A DNA stretch of 64,000 nucleotides from Bacteroidetes bacterium GWF2_35_48. GTDB lineage: Bacteria; Bacteroidota; Bacteroidia; Bacteroidales; GWF2-35-48. Under the pieces are notes generated by a model. It did no database searches. It saw only the letters and a list, made by a program, of their open reading frames with translations, and was not told where the DNA came from. Each line of letters opens with the position of its first letter. Within the stretch, counting starts at the first letter, position 1. Location of the stretch: assembly GCA_001769125.1 (NCBI GenBank), contig MEOG01000126.1, positions 27,744-91,743 of the forward strand, read 5' to 3'. The position numbers and the translations under genes were made by a program. Below are positions 50,963-59,680 of this stretch, piece by piece.

Positions 50963-51445
50963 ATGAAAAGGAACGAAATTTTAACAGTTGTATATGAATA
51001 CGATTCTGTTTCAGAGATGACAAAGGAGGAAGCCTATCTCATAGAAAAAGCAAAAGAAGCAGCCATGTCAGCCTATGCGCCTTATTCAAAATTTCAGGTA
51101 GGAGTTTCTGTCTTGCTTGCGAATAATAAAATTGTGAATGGGAATAATCAGGAAAATGCTGCATATCCTTCGGGAATATGCGCAGAGCGTGTTGCTGTTT
51201 ATTATGCAAATTCAAAATATCCGGATGTAGCTGTCAAAGCAATTGCTATATGCGCTTATACAAACGGAGCGTTTATTAAATTTCCTATTCCTCCCTGTGG
51301 TTCTTGCAGACAGTCTTTATTGGAAACAGAAACGCGTTTTAATTCTCCCATAAAAATAATACTTGCCGGAGCAGAAAAAATATTGGTGGTGAATAGCATG
51401 AAAGATTTACTGCCACTGCATTTTAATAGCGACCATCTTTTATAA
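50963..51445 (+). CDS. cdd: Cytidine deaminase
   Basis: This 160-residue protein of the homotetrameric Cdd type has 'SAYAPYSKFQVGVSVLL', 'NGNNQENAAYPSGICAERVA' (zinc Cys plus catalytic Glu) and 'PPCGSCRQSLLE' (two zinc Cys). It deaminates cytidine and deoxycytidine to uridine forms for pyrimidine salvage. An N-terminal extension of ~20 residues is longer than usual; M19 is a possible alternative start. The end of the gene overlaps the convergent DUF4178 gene by a few bases. Confidence 0.95.
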   Translation: MKRNEILTVVYEYDSVSEMTKEEAYLIEKAKEAAMSAYAPYSKFQVGVSVLLANNKIVNGNNQENAAYPSGICAERVAVYYANSKYPDVAVKAIAICAYTNGAFIKFPIPPCGSCRQSLLETETRFNSPIKIILAGAEKILVVNSMKDLLPLHFNSDHLL

Positions 51446-52927
51446 TTTTTTGCCTGTCTTGGTCATTTTATATCTTAAATATAAAGCTACCCAGATAAAA
51501 ATAAAAAGAAATAAAAGAATGAGAAAATAACTGCTCATGACAGATGCTTTGTTTAATGTAAGTTTAAAAGTTATTTGGTCTTTATTTTTTTCGGGCATAT
51601 CAGTTATTAATCTGATTTTATAAGCTGCATTTTTGTCAATCTGGAAATCTTTTGATTCAGACTCATTGGAATCAACGTAATCGTCTTCTGATCCTTCCTC
51701 TACATAATAATGAAATTCCTGAGCAATTTGCTGAACAACTTCATTGCTATCATTGAGAACCTCAAGAACTACAAAACATTCTGTTTCTCCGGCAAATTTT
51801 GCGCTTAATTTGATTGTGAATATCCGGTCTTTTGTGTCAACAGAAATTAATTCACCTGATTCGTAAGTTAAAATTGTTCGGGCAGAATCAGGATGTATTG
51901 CAGGGCTTTGTGTTTTTACAGGAGCGGGCTGCATTTTTTTTAAGGAAGTTTGTTTTTGAGTTTTTCCTACAGACTGTTTTTGCACAACGGCTTCCGGCTG
52001 TTTATCTGAAACTATTTTGAATTTACCGCAATCGGAACAGGGAAATTGTTGTGTTAAAAAATCATCACCAGAATTATACAGGGTATAAAAAAAACACAGT
52101 AGCACTGCTATGCAAGCTATAAAGAATAAGTTTGCAGTGGTCTTTCTTTTTTTCTTTTTAATTTCTAATTCATTAAGCTTTCCCTTTATTTCTTCTTTTC
52201 TTGATTTTACAGTATCATCATCTTCAAATGCCTTTAGCATATCTGCATAAATGACCGGTGTTTCAGAAAAGAACTCAATTTCTTTTATTTTTCCTTCTGT
52301 ATTTAGCCTGCTTTCTACGACATAAGCTTTTTTGCTTTTTTCGTACATTCCGAAGTGTACAGCATCGCCGGGCTTGATTTGATAAGTACTTTCTCCCTCA
52401 AAAAAGAGAACATTCGAGCCTCCATATTCAAGCAATTGTCTGTTCTTACCGATGTCAAAATCTTTTATATTCGAACCCTGATTAATGTTTGGAAATTTGG
52501 GAGTATAAGATCTGGATATAGCATAACCGGAAGCGTCTTCAATAACGTAAAAATACTGACTATCTTCGCTAATTAAAACCCATTCATCGTATTCCCAAGT
52601 TTCGGCATCCCATCCTGTTTCACCATCTTCAGCCCAGTACTCCATGTAATTACTTTGCCAACGGGTACGCCCGATAATCATGTAATGCTTACCGAAAAAA
52701 TTTCCAATCATTCCAATACGCAAAAATGATTTAGGAGGAAAATCATTAGGTGGTTGTAATTGGTTTATTACCCGATATTCATCAGTGTTTGTGTCAAGTA
52801 CTGCACCGCAAAAATTACAACCTACATAATTTGTGCGTTTTGCCATTACAGTAATTTCTCCGCCACAATTAGTACATTTCAATTGTTTGACGGTTTTTTT
52901 GCGGAATTCTTCTCTGATTTTACTCAT
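51440..52927 (-). CDS. DUF4178 protein with zinc ribbon and membrane helices
   Basis: The 495 residues include an N-terminal zinc ribbon 'LKCTNCGGEITVMAKRTNYVGCNFCG', a DUF4178 domain (about 65-215; 'LRIGMIGNFFGKHYMIIGRT', 'EDGETGWDAETWEYDEWVLI'), a coiled segment, a membrane helix (about 262-282), a Gln/Lys-rich linker, a second beta domain and a C-terminal membrane helix (about 466-486). DUF4178 proteins are common near polyamine-synthase-like and SPFH genes, none of which are here. It lies 1 bp from the next DUF4178 gene. Confidence 0.8.
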   Translation of the reverse strand: MSKIREEFRKKTVKQLKCTNCGGEITVMAKRTNYVGCNFCGAVLDTNTDEYRVINQLQPPNDFPPKSFLRIGMIGNFFGKHYMIIGRTRWQSNYMEYWAEDGETGWDAETWEYDEWVLISEDSQYFYVIEDASGYAISRSYTPKFPNINQGSNIKDFDIGKNRQLLEYGGSNVLFFEGESTYQIKPGDAVHFGMYEKSKKAYVVESRLNTEGKIKEIEFFSETPVIYADMLKAFEDDDTVKSRKEEIKGKLNELEIKKKKRKTTANLFFIACIAVLLCFFYTLYNSGDDFLTQQFPCSDCGKFKIVSDKQPEAVVQKQSVGKTQKQTSLKKMQPAPVKTQSPAIHPDSARTILTYESGELISVDTKDRIFTIKLSAKFAGETECFVVLEVLNDSNEVVQQIAQEFHYYVEEGSEDDYVDSNESESKDFQIDKNAAYKIRLITDMPEKNKDQITFKLTLNKASVMSSYFLILLFLFIFIWVALYLRYKMTKTGKKL

Positions 52928-52928
52928 T

Positions 52929-53552
52929 TTAATTTGAAATTTTTATATCAGATAATTCAATTACTTTACCAATATTGAGCGCTGTTTCGCCGGGCATGTA
53001 TTCGATGCTTACCGGAAGACCCTCGCCATAAGAAATCCCGTCAATAAAGTCTGCCTGTTCTCCGGGTTGCACCTGAAATGGAAGTTCACCTTCGCCACCA
53101 TTTACTTTGGCTGTATTTTTTTCAGCAATAAAAATCTGGCGCGTATTAATAGAAACAACTACGCCTACTGCAGATTCTGAAAACGCAGGAATTTCGCCTT
53201 TTATATTTTCTTTACTAAATAAAACATAATCGCCTTCATCTTCTTGAAGCCAGTACTCTTTGTCCCAGTTTCCATTAAGCACCAGAAGCCATTCATCCCA
53301 AAAACCATCTTCATAATCAAAGCGCATACGCCCGAGAACCTCAAAGGTCTGATCTTTTATTTTTCCTGTTTTTCCAACTCCAAGGACAGAGCCATAATCA
53401 GCAAGTACAACTTTATCTCCAACCGGAGTAAGCCCATCGTTTGTCAGATAAATATTCTGCCCGCAATAAGGACAGCCAACCATTTTGGAAAAACGGTATT
53501 TTAGCTTTAATTGCGCTCCGCAGGAGGGACAATTTATGGTTTTTTCTTCCAT
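52929..53552 (-). CDS. DUF4178 protein with N-terminal zinc ribbon
   Basis: This 207-residue protein has 'INCPSCGAQLKLKYRFSKMV' + 'GCPYCG', a zinc ribbon, then a single DUF4178 domain ('LADYGSVLGVGKTGKIKDQT', 'MRFDYEDGFWDEWLLVLNGN', 'WLQEDEGDYVLFSKE'). No membrane segment, so it is the soluble partner of the downstream membrane DUF4178 protein; the stop of this gene and the start of that one are 1 bp apart. Role unknown. Confidence 0.8.
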   Translation of the reverse strand: MEEKTINCPSCGAQLKLKYRFSKMVGCPYCGQNIYLTNDGLTPVGDKVVLADYGSVLGVGKTGKIKDQTFEVLGRMRFDYEDGFWDEWLLVLNGNWDKEYWLQEDEGDYVLFSKENIKGEIPAFSESAVGVVVSINTRQIFIAEKNTAKVNGGEGELPFQVQPGEQADFIDGISYGEGLPVSIEYMPGETALNIGKVIELSDIKISN

Positions 53553-53610
53553 GCTTTATTGTTTATCGTTTTATTTATTATTTAATTTGAATTTTATCAT
53601 TATCATTGTC

Positions 53611-53647
53611 ATTGTATAATAATCGCTCCATGGAGCGATTCCACAAT
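53611..53647. repeat. CATG-centred palindrome (family P1)
   Basis: Perfect 20-bp core 'aatcgctccatggagcgatt' (53621-53640) with outer 'attgt' / 'acaat'. The arm change T-to-C is matched by A-to-G in the other arm relative to the 5885 and 8041 copies. Located between two minus-strand genes. Confidence 0.85.
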
Positions 53648-53677
53648 TCCAATTTCAATTTCAATTCTTAATTCAAC

Positions 53678-54136
53678 TCACCCTCTCACTCTTGCCGTAA
53701 CCTGTTCCGGAACAATTTTCATAACAACAACATTATTAATAGAAGGGGTATTATACTTGAAATCGTCTTTCCCCGTGTAATGTTTCATAATAATATTCAT
53801 AATTTTAATTTTTTCATCGAAATCAGTAATGAATTCAACTTTTCCCATCAGAATTACACTTTTGAATGTCATTGAATAACTGCAAGCAACAGGCTCATCT
53901 ACCATATAAAGCTCTGCTTCTGTTTCAAAGGAAACACAAACATTCGGATTTTTCTTTAATATATCCAATTTTCTACCGCTTGGAGCACAATGAAGATAAA
54001 GTGTTTTATTTTCATACCCGAAATTAAAAGGGACGACATAGGGCTTATCTCCATCTACCATTCCAACATGGCAGGTTTTAACTTCGTTTATAATCCCATC
54101 AATAATTTTATGATCAGTATATTGAACGTTTTTCAT
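53678..54136 (-). CDS. Pyridoxamine 5'-phosphate oxidase-like flavin-binding protein
   Basis: The 152-residue split-barrel protein has 'CHVGMVDGDKPYVVPFNFGY', 'LYLHCAPSGRKLDILKKNPN', 'VCVSFETEAELY' and 'SVILMGKVEFITDFDEKIKI'. This is the PNPOx-like/NimA-type pattern binding FMN or a related cofactor. The enzyme activity is unknown; related proteins reduce nitroimidazoles or bind heme or F420. Confidence 0.88.
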   Translation of the reverse strand: MKNVQYTDHKIIDGIINEVKTCHVGMVDGDKPYVVPFNFGYENKTLYLHCAPSGRKLDILKKNPNVCVSFETEAELYMVDEPVACSYSMTFKSVILMGKVEFITDFDEKIKIMNIIMKHYTGKDDFKYNTPSINNVVVMKIVPEQVTARVRG

Positions 54137-54371
54137 TTTAGAAGATGTTTTTACAAATCTACAAAAAATAAAAAAACAGACAAAATTTATTTTTTAACTG
54201 ATAAAAATCAATACACAAAAAAGTTATTGTATTAATAACATTCTTATTTTTACGGACGTAATCAAAAAATATGTTGCAGGTTTAATGTTGCAGGTTTGAA
54301 GTTACGATCTCACAACCTTAAACCTTAAACAAAGAAAAGACTCAAATATTAATTAAATAAAATACAAAACT

Positions 54372-54884
54372 ATGTTAAAACAAAAAATTCAAAAAATTCT
54401 TAATGACCAGGTCAATAAAGAATATTATTCATCAAATTTATATTTATCAATGGCATCATGGGCAGAGAATAAAGGTCTTGAAGGAGTTGCCAATTGGCTA
54501 TACGCGCAGGTAGAAGAAGAGCGCATGCACATGCTTAAATTTTTAAAGTTTATCAACGAACGCGGTGGAAAGGCGATTGTTCCGGCTATCAAACAACCAC
54601 CAATGGAGTTTAAAGATGTATATAATCTGTTTGATGAAGTTTTGAAGCACGAAGAATATATTACTGCTTCAATCAATGAAATAGTTGCTGAGTGTTTTAA
54701 GGAAAAAGATTTTAGTACGCACAACTGGGTTCAATTTTTTGTTACGGAACAGATAGAGGAGGAAAGCTCTGTAAGGCAAATTATAGATAAATTAAATTTG
54801 CTCGGTAAGGAAAAAAATAATTTATATTTGTTTGATAAAGACATTATGTCTCTACGCACTACAGGGGCAACTACGAATCAGTAA
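54372..54884 (+). CDS. ftnA: Ferritin
   Basis: This 170-residue non-haem ferritin has ferroxidase residues in 'NKEYYSSNLYLSMASWAENK', 'AQVEEERMHMLKFLKFINER' and 'FFVTEQIEEESSVRQIIDKL'. It assembles as a 24-mer shell for iron storage and detoxification. An in-phase hairpin terminator follows at 54905. Upstream 'gttgcaggtttaatgttgca' is a short direct repeat. No iron-regulator box is evident. Confidence 0.95.
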   Translation: MLKQKIQKILNDQVNKEYYSSNLYLSMASWAENKGLEGVANWLYAQVEEERMHMLKFLKFINERGGKAIVPAIKQPPMEFKDVYNLFDEVLKHEEYITASINEIVAECFKEKDFSTHNWVQFFVTEQIEEESSVRQIIDKLNLLGKEKNNLYLFDKDIMSLRTTGATTNQ

Positions 54885-54904
54885 GTTTTATATTTATCAA
54901 AAAT

Positions 54905-54931
54905 AGGCAGCTTAAGCTGCCTGTTTTTTTT
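54905..54931 (+). terminator. Rho-independent terminator after ferritin
   Basis: Perfect palindrome 'aggcagcttaagctgcct' followed by GTTTTTTTT, 20 bp after the stop codon. Confidence 0.88.
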
Positions 54932-55026
54932 CAGAGTACTTCTCCTGTCCAGTAAGGCAGAAACGGTACAAACAGACAGATTGAAAGACAACCGACTAAA
55001 TTAACACAAAACCTTCAACAACATCT

Positions 55027-55404
55027 TTGTATCAAATTCTCGACATATTTTTTCTTATTTTCCACACAATATTGATATTTTTCAATCTATTCGGTTGGAT
55101 ATGGAAACCTGTTAGAATAGCAAATCTTGTAAGCCTTTTGCTTACATTGTTTTCATGGTTAGTACTCGGTATTTTTTACGGATTTGGTTATTGCCCTTTA
55201 ACAGATTGGCACTGGAAGGTGTTAAGACATCTCGGAGAGGAAAATATCCCGTCTTCTTACATTAAATATCTTGCAGACAGAATTACCGGTTTTAATTTTG
55301 ATATTGTTTTGGTAGATTATTGCACAGGATCTTTCTTTACAGTTGCTTTTATTGCATCTGTTTTTGTAAATATCAGAACATTAGTTAATAGAAAACAAAA
55401 ATAG
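55027..55404 (+). CDS. DUF2784 family small membrane protein
   Basis: In this 125-residue protein, two helices near the N-terminus (about 5-23 and 32-52) and one near the C-terminus (98-116) surround 'YGFGYCPLTDWHWKVLRHLG', the DUF2784 signature. Function unknown. The only available start is TTG; an N-terminal Met codon in frame is missing, and 'YQILDIFFLIFHTILIFFNL' fits the family's start, so TTG is likely real. Confidence 0.8.
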   Translation: MYQILDIFFLIFHTILIFFNLFGWIWKPVRIANLVSLLLTLFSWLVLGIFYGFGYCPLTDWHWKVLRHLGEENIPSSYIKYLADRITGFNFDIVLVDYCTGSFFTVAFIASVFVNIRTLVNRKQK

Positions 55405-55462
55405 TAATCATTTATTTATTTTTCATTTTTAATCATTCCCGGTTGCTGTTTTTTTATAAACA

Positions 55463-56317
55463 CTATTTCATATCGCTTGCTTCTTTCGATTCTGATACTT
55501 TTATGAGATTAATATAATTTGCAAAACTGTTTAAAATAAAGGGCTCGCCCCTAAATTCTATGTAAGTATCATCAGACGCATTAATCTTCAAATTTTTAAT
55601 AACATTTACATAGGCTTCTGAATCATCTTTGGCATTTATGGTGCAATATCTGGTAAGTAAATTTTGCGCTTCAACTGCTGATTCCCCATTTACCGAAATA
55701 ACCAGTTCATCACATACCCCATTTGCTTTCAGATAACTTTCGTCTTCAAGATTCGTTAAGAAATTGTCAACATTGGCATCTACAAATATTTTCGCCTCAT
55801 CATATATATTTAATTTCAATAATTTATAATCACCTTTTAAAAAGAGTTTTCCTTGACCGAATACATTTATTTCTATACTTTTTGAGTTCGTGTTTAAAGT
55901 TATTTCTGCATTTTTTTCAAGATGTATATTCAAATTATTTATAGATGGCATAAAGGTTATCAGATGCTTACCTTTTACATATATATCATTAAGTTTTTTT
56001 ATCGTAACAAACACATTGAAAATTTTATTTTTCTTTGTTTTTGCCGTGCTGTAAATCATCATGCAATTATCCAATAACTCTGCCTTGGTTTTTTCATGTG
56101 TTTCATTTGTAGATTCAATAATAACCAAAGGAGTCTCTCCATCTACAATAAAAACATCGTAATTGTTATTGAGGCAAAGACTGGAAAAATTACTGGTAGG
56201 AAATTCTTTTGAAAATACTTGCTCATTGCTTTTTTGAGCGTAGGTTTGATTCAGGCAGAGTGTCCATAGGCTTAATAATACTATACTTTTTATTAAACCG
56301 TTTTTTAATGTTTTCAT
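55463..56317 (-). CDS. GIN-domain (DUF2807) secreted protein
   Basis: The 284-residue protein has a signal peptide (about 1-27), then a beta-helical GIN domain spanning residues 40-265. It has regularly spaced strands such as 'SKSIEINVFGQGKLFLKGDY', 'LKLNIYDEAKIFVDANVDNF' and 'LVISVNGESAVEAQNLL'. Such auto-transporter-adhesin-like proteins are common in Bacteroidota envelopes and of unknown function. Confidence 0.82.
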   Translation of the reverse strand: MKTLKNGLIKSIVLLSLWTLCLNQTYAQKSNEQVFSKEFPTSNFSSLCLNNNYDVFIVDGETPLVIIESTNETHEKTKAELLDNCMMIYSTAKTKKNKIFNVFVTIKKLNDIYVKGKHLITFMPSINNLNIHLEKNAEITLNTNSKSIEINVFGQGKLFLKGDYKLLKLNIYDEAKIFVDANVDNFLTNLEDESYLKANGVCDELVISVNGESAVEAQNLLTRYCTINAKDDSEAYVNVIKNLKINASDDTYIEFRGEPFILNSFANYINLIKVSESKEASDMK

Positions 56318-56815
56318 AGGACTATATTTATTAAGTTAAACCTTTGAAATTGCGGTTTACAGTAGTTAGAAATTTTAAGACACAGTGATTTTTTTGTTAC
56401 AGTGAACCGCTTTTTTTTTTGGTTCTTCGTAACAGGTTTAAACGGGCGGGTAAAATTTTTGTTTAATGAACCTGATTTATCTTTCTATACGCACATTCAG
56501 CTAATAAGTTTCATTAATTTAATTATTTTTGTGAAAATTATTTGATTTCTTAATTTTGTTATTTCCATTCTGGTGATGGAGTTCGCCATAAACTGCAATT
56601 GTGCTGATAACTCCTGCAATTTTATCTGTTTTTTTGATGTGCATTATCGTTTTCTGATTTTATGGAATTTATTATTATTAGTTGTATAATTTGAGAATAA
56701 GATATTGCACATAGGAGTAACACTTCGATGTCGCATAGCACCACAGGCAAGCTCAGTGTGGTAGAGTAGGAATAGGAATAAGAAAATCGAATTCTTTTTT
56801 TAATGAAATATATCA
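56318..56815. other. 498-bp gene-free region upstream of the dynamin pair
   Basis: Contains an imperfect inverted repeat 'gcggtttac' (56352-56360) / 'gtgaaccgc' (56402-56410) followed by ten T, resembling a terminator on the plus strand but without a plus-strand gene just upstream. A second small hairpin is 'accacaggc...gtgtggt' near 56740-56762. The listed ORF 56622-56816 (minus) has no recognisable content. Confidence 0.6.
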
Positions 56816-57208
56816 ATGGATAAAATCATATTACCGGACAATCATAAAAGAGCATTGACTTCTGCCTTGTTTGTCATAGAAAAATTAGGCGATGAGCTTA
56901 TTCATGATTTAGAATTTGCAAATAAAAAAGTGATAACACAGACAGAGCAGATAACCGATTTAGAGTCTTATAAGGAAAAGATTGAACGCATCAGAATGAA
57001 CATAAAATATGTTTTTGAAAAATACAATCTCAGCCCAGGACTATTAAGTAAGGCTCAAATAATAAATTCACGTAAAACTAAAATGTGGGAAGTTTTATGT
57101 GATTCAAAAGCTTCAAAACTGAATGTTTATGGGCAATTCCCAATGCAATATCAAAATGAATTTGATGAAGATATTGAAGCACTTTTAAAACTTACTGAAA
57201 GCATCTAA
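56816..57208 (+). CDS. Small helical partner of a dynamin-like GTPase
   Basis: This 130-residue soluble protein is almost entirely predicted helical, with a heptad-like stretch at about 35-70 ('KVITQTEQITDLESYKEKIE'). No recognised family. Its stop is 1 bp from the ATG of the dynamin-like GTPase, so the two are co-transcribed and probably interact; small coiled-coil partners of bacterial dynamins are known in other lineages, but homology to those is not claimed. Confidence 0.65.
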   Translation: MDKIILPDNHKRALTSALFVIEKLGDELIHDLEFANKKVITQTEQITDLESYKEKIERIRMNIKYVFEKYNLSPGLLSKAQIINSRKTKMWEVLCDSKASKLNVYGQFPMQYQNEFDEDIEALLKLTESI

Positions 57209-57209
57209 A

Positions 57210-58838
57210 ATGGAAATACTTTTAAAAGAAATAAAACAAATTTGTTCTGAATATCAATTATTGTCTTTGCAACAATTAATAATTTCTGTAGAAAATTTAT
57301 TTTCAAACAAATATATTGATATAGCTGTATTCGGGCAATTTAAGACAGGTAAAAGTTCATTTATAAATAATTTTCTCGAAAAAAATATATTGCCAACAGC
57401 TGTTGTTCCAGCAACATCTGTTATTACAAGAATTTTTTATGGAGATACCGAAAGAGTAACTATTATTTATAATGATAAGCGAACAGAAATAATTTCAATA
57501 AATGATTTAGAAAATTATGTAACGGAATCAAAAAATCCCAATAATACTAAAGATGTAGCAATTGCAAACATTGAAATCCCTGAAATGAAAGCATTCCCAG
57601 GCTTGTGTTTTACTGATACTCCGGGAGTGGGTAGTATTTTTCTGCATAACACAGAAACAACAAAGATATGGTCAGATAATGCAAGCATTGCGCTTGTTTG
57701 CATAAGTGCTGAAAGACCTTTATCTGAATTTGATCTGAATTTAATAAGAGAATTAGACCGGAATTCGTATAAAACGCTTTGTCTGCTTACGAAAACCGAT
57801 TTGTTTACAACAGAGCAAATAAACGAAATAACAAATTTTATTCAGACTTCTTTGTTCAGAGAAATCGGAAAAAAAATTGCCGTTTTTTACTATTCAATTT
57901 ATAAAAATTCAGAAACATATAAGCAGAAAATAAACAATGAAATATGCCTTCCCCTAACCGTACAGTTTGACAATGAAATAGAAAAAATATTAAAACATAA
58001 AGTAATAACAATAACAACGAAATTGCTGAGTTATATTGAAATCACTTATACTTCTTCGTTAAAAACCGATGATGAAAAAATTCTATTGAAGAAAAAAATT
58101 CTTGACGAGAAGTTGAATACAAGCTATATTCAATATGAACTGCGTCTTATAACAACTGATTTCAAAGCGAATGTTCGAGACAAAATATATAAAATTTTAG
58201 AGCTATATCAACAAGACCTTATTAAGGAAATGCAAAAAGATTTTATTTTAAATTTCTCTGAATGGAAAGGAAATCTGAACGATTTAACTAAAATATTTGA
58301 AGATTGGCTAAAATCAGTTTTAACGGAAAGATTAAAGAAAATATTAGAAAAAGAAAAGCATCAATTTGAAAAAATTACAGAAAATATTAATAGTCATTTC
58401 AGTTTTTACACAAGACATCTAAAAGAAAGATTAAGTGAAAATATTTTCAGGGTATTAGGAATGAAGCTGGCAGTAGAAGAATGGAATCCTGAATTTCAAC
58501 CCTTAAAACAACCTGACATTTCCGTATATAGAATTTTTGACAGCCATATAGAACTGCTCTGGTTTCTGTTCCCTATGTTTATTTTCAGAAAGATTTTTAA
58601 AAATCATTTTTATAAACAAATTTCCTATGAAACTGAAAAGAACATGCAACGGCTAACATCTGACATTTCTGAAAAAATAAATAAGTTAACCGATTTTAGC
58701 AAAGATGAAACATTAAAATACATACTTAATGAAATAAATACAATTGAAAATGCCTTGTCGGGAGAACAGAGTAAGAGCGAAGAGTATCAGTACAGGGCTG
58801 AGTCATTAAAAAAACATATTAAACGTATCAGCGAATAA
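57210..58838 (+). CDS. Dynamin-like GTPase
   Basis: The 542-residue protein has a GTPase domain at about 35-250: G1 'FGQFKTGKSSFINNFL', G2-like 'PATSVITR', G3 'DTPGVGSI', G4 'LTKTDLF'. A long helical stalk follows (260-420), then a hydrophobic pair of short segments near 450-475 ('IELLWFLFPMFIFRKIFKNH'), suitable as a membrane paddle, and a returning helix (480-540). This is the bacterial dynamin layout, implying GTP-driven membrane remodelling or tethering. Cargo and role unknown; some relatives protect membranes during phage attack. Confidence 0.85.
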   Translation: MEILLKEIKQICSEYQLLSLQQLIISVENLFSNKYIDIAVFGQFKTGKSSFINNFLEKNILPTAVVPATSVITRIFYGDTERVTIIYNDKRTEIISINDLENYVTESKNPNNTKDVAIANIEIPEMKAFPGLCFTDTPGVGSIFLHNTETTKIWSDNASIALVCISAERPLSEFDLNLIRELDRNSYKTLCLLTKTDLFTTEQINEITNFIQTSLFREIGKKIAVFYYSIYKNSETYKQKINNEICLPLTVQFDNEIEKILKHKVITITTKLLSYIEITYTSSLKTDDEKILLKKKILDEKLNTSYIQYELRLITTDFKANVRDKIYKILELYQQDLIKEMQKDFILNFSEWKGNLNDLTKIFEDWLKSVLTERLKKILEKEKHQFEKITENINSHFSFYTRHLKERLSENIFRVLGMKLAVEEWNPEFQPLKQPDISVYRIFDSHIELLWFLFPMFIFRKIFKNHFYKQISYETEKNMQRLTSDISEKINKLTDFSKDETLKYILNEINTIENALSGEQSKSEEYQYRAESLKKHIKRISE

Positions 58839-58858
58839 ATTTTTTTTTGCAAAAAAAA

Positions 58859-58895
58859 TTGTTTTCATAAAATTCATTTCGTTATTTTGCGAAAT
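58859..58895 (+). promoter_or_regulatory. ArsR-type operator 1 overlapping a promoter
   Basis: Inverted repeat 'atttcgttattttgcgaaat' at 58876-58895. A -33-like TTG (58859-58861) stands 21 nt before TATTTTG (58883-58889), so the repeat covers the -7 region. The same box recurs at 59375 and 62123. Binding by the ArsR protein encoded at 59673 is inferred from position and symmetry. Confidence 0.7.
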
Positions 58896-58912
58896 ACTTA
58901 AATGTGAAAAAT

Positions 58913-59320
58913 ATGAAACAGCTATTTATTTCTATTATTGTTTTATTTGTAGCCGGAATTGCTACAGCGCAACCTAAACAGAATGCAAAACCGAAACTTG
59001 AAATTTATTATTTTCATGCCACGCACCGTTGTTCTACTTGTATTTCTATAGAAGACAATACAAAAAAAGTATTGGATGAATTTTTCAAGAAAGAAATTGA
59101 TGCATCTACTATAAAAATGTATTCTTATGATTGCGAAGATGCAAATAATAAAGATTTAGTGAAAAAGTATAGCGCTTATGGATCATCCTTGATTTTACAG
59201 AGCAATACAGGAAAATTGAGTATGGAGGATATTACTAATTTTGCTTTTCAATATTCAAAAAACAATCCCGAAAAGTTTACAAAAGGGCTTATAGAAAAGA
59301 TAGAGAAATTTTTAAAATAA
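58913..59320 (+). CDS. ArsF-like exported thioredoxin-fold protein 1
   Basis: The protein has 135 residues from ATG at 58913; the track's GTG (58904) is an alternative. A signal peptide ('LFISIIVLFVAGIATAQ') precedes a small thioredoxin-like domain with 'YYFHATHRCSTCISIEDNTK'. The CxxC sits where a thioredoxin active site would be, and 'KYSAYGSSLILQSN' corresponds to the cis-Pro strand region but lacks the proline. This matches proteins annotated as ArsF-family subunits of nitrophenyl-compound reductases in Bacteroidota; that catalytic claim is unproven here. Preceded by operator 1. Confidence 0.75.
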   Translation: MKQLFISIIVLFVAGIATAQPKQNAKPKLEIYYFHATHRCSTCISIEDNTKKVLDEFFKKEIDASTIKMYSYDCEDANNKDLVKKYSAYGSSLILQSNTGKLSMEDITNFAFQYSKNNPEKFTKGLIEKIEKFLK

Positions 59321-59360
59321 GATACCGAATCAATCATGTTAAATTCATGTTAAAAATTTG

Positions 59361-59394
59361 TTTGAACAAAATTCATTTCGTTATTTTACGAAAT
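59361..59394 (+). promoter_or_regulatory. ArsR-type operator 2 overlapping a promoter
   Basis: Perfect 7-bp arms in 'atttcgttattttacgaaat' (59375-59394); TTTG at 59361-59364 is 17 nt before the TA of the -7-like element. About 34 nt around the box are almost identical to operator 1, including the flanking 'aattc' and 'acttaaatg'. Confidence 0.75.
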
Positions 59395-59428
59395 ACTTAA
59401 ATGAAAAAATCATTAAAATCATTAAACT

Positions 59429-59680
59429 ATGGCAATAAATATTAAAATTCTCGGAACAGGTTGTCCTAAATGTAAGACACTTGAGGTGCTAACTAAAGAA
59501 GTAATTAGTGAAAATAATTTTGAAGCAGATGTGAGTAAAGTTGAAGATATAGTTCAGATTATGAATTATGGCGTTATGTCAACACCTGGTATTGTTATTA
59601 ATGAAAAAGTAGCACTTAGCGGAAGAGTACCTTCTAAAGACGAAATAAAAAAATTAATAGAAAAACATATTAATGGCTAA
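59429..59680 (+). CDS. TM0996/MTH895-type small thioredoxin
   Basis: This 83-residue cytosolic redox-active disulfide protein has 'IKILGTGCPKCKTLEVLTKE' carrying the GCPKC active site and 'GVMSTPGIVINEKVALSGRV' the cis-proline loop. It overlaps the ArsR gene by 8 bp. Such proteins accompany ArsR and permease genes in many arsenic or sulfur-related loci and may reduce the metalloid or recycle the exported thiol proteins. Confidence 0.9.
   Translation: MAINIKILGTGCPKCKTLEVLTKEVISENNFEADVSKVEDIVQIMNYGVMSTPGIVINEKVALSGRVPSKDEIKKLIEKHING

Noticed and set aside
56352-56420. Hairpin with T run as a terminator
   Set aside because: No plus-strand gene ends close by (the nearest stop is about 950 bp upstream), and for the minus strand the run is on the wrong side.
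56622-56816. 64-aa minus-strand ORF upstream of the dynamin pair
   Set aside because: Low-complexity Tyr/Ser and hydrophobic content from AT-rich spacer, no family, no spaced start signal.
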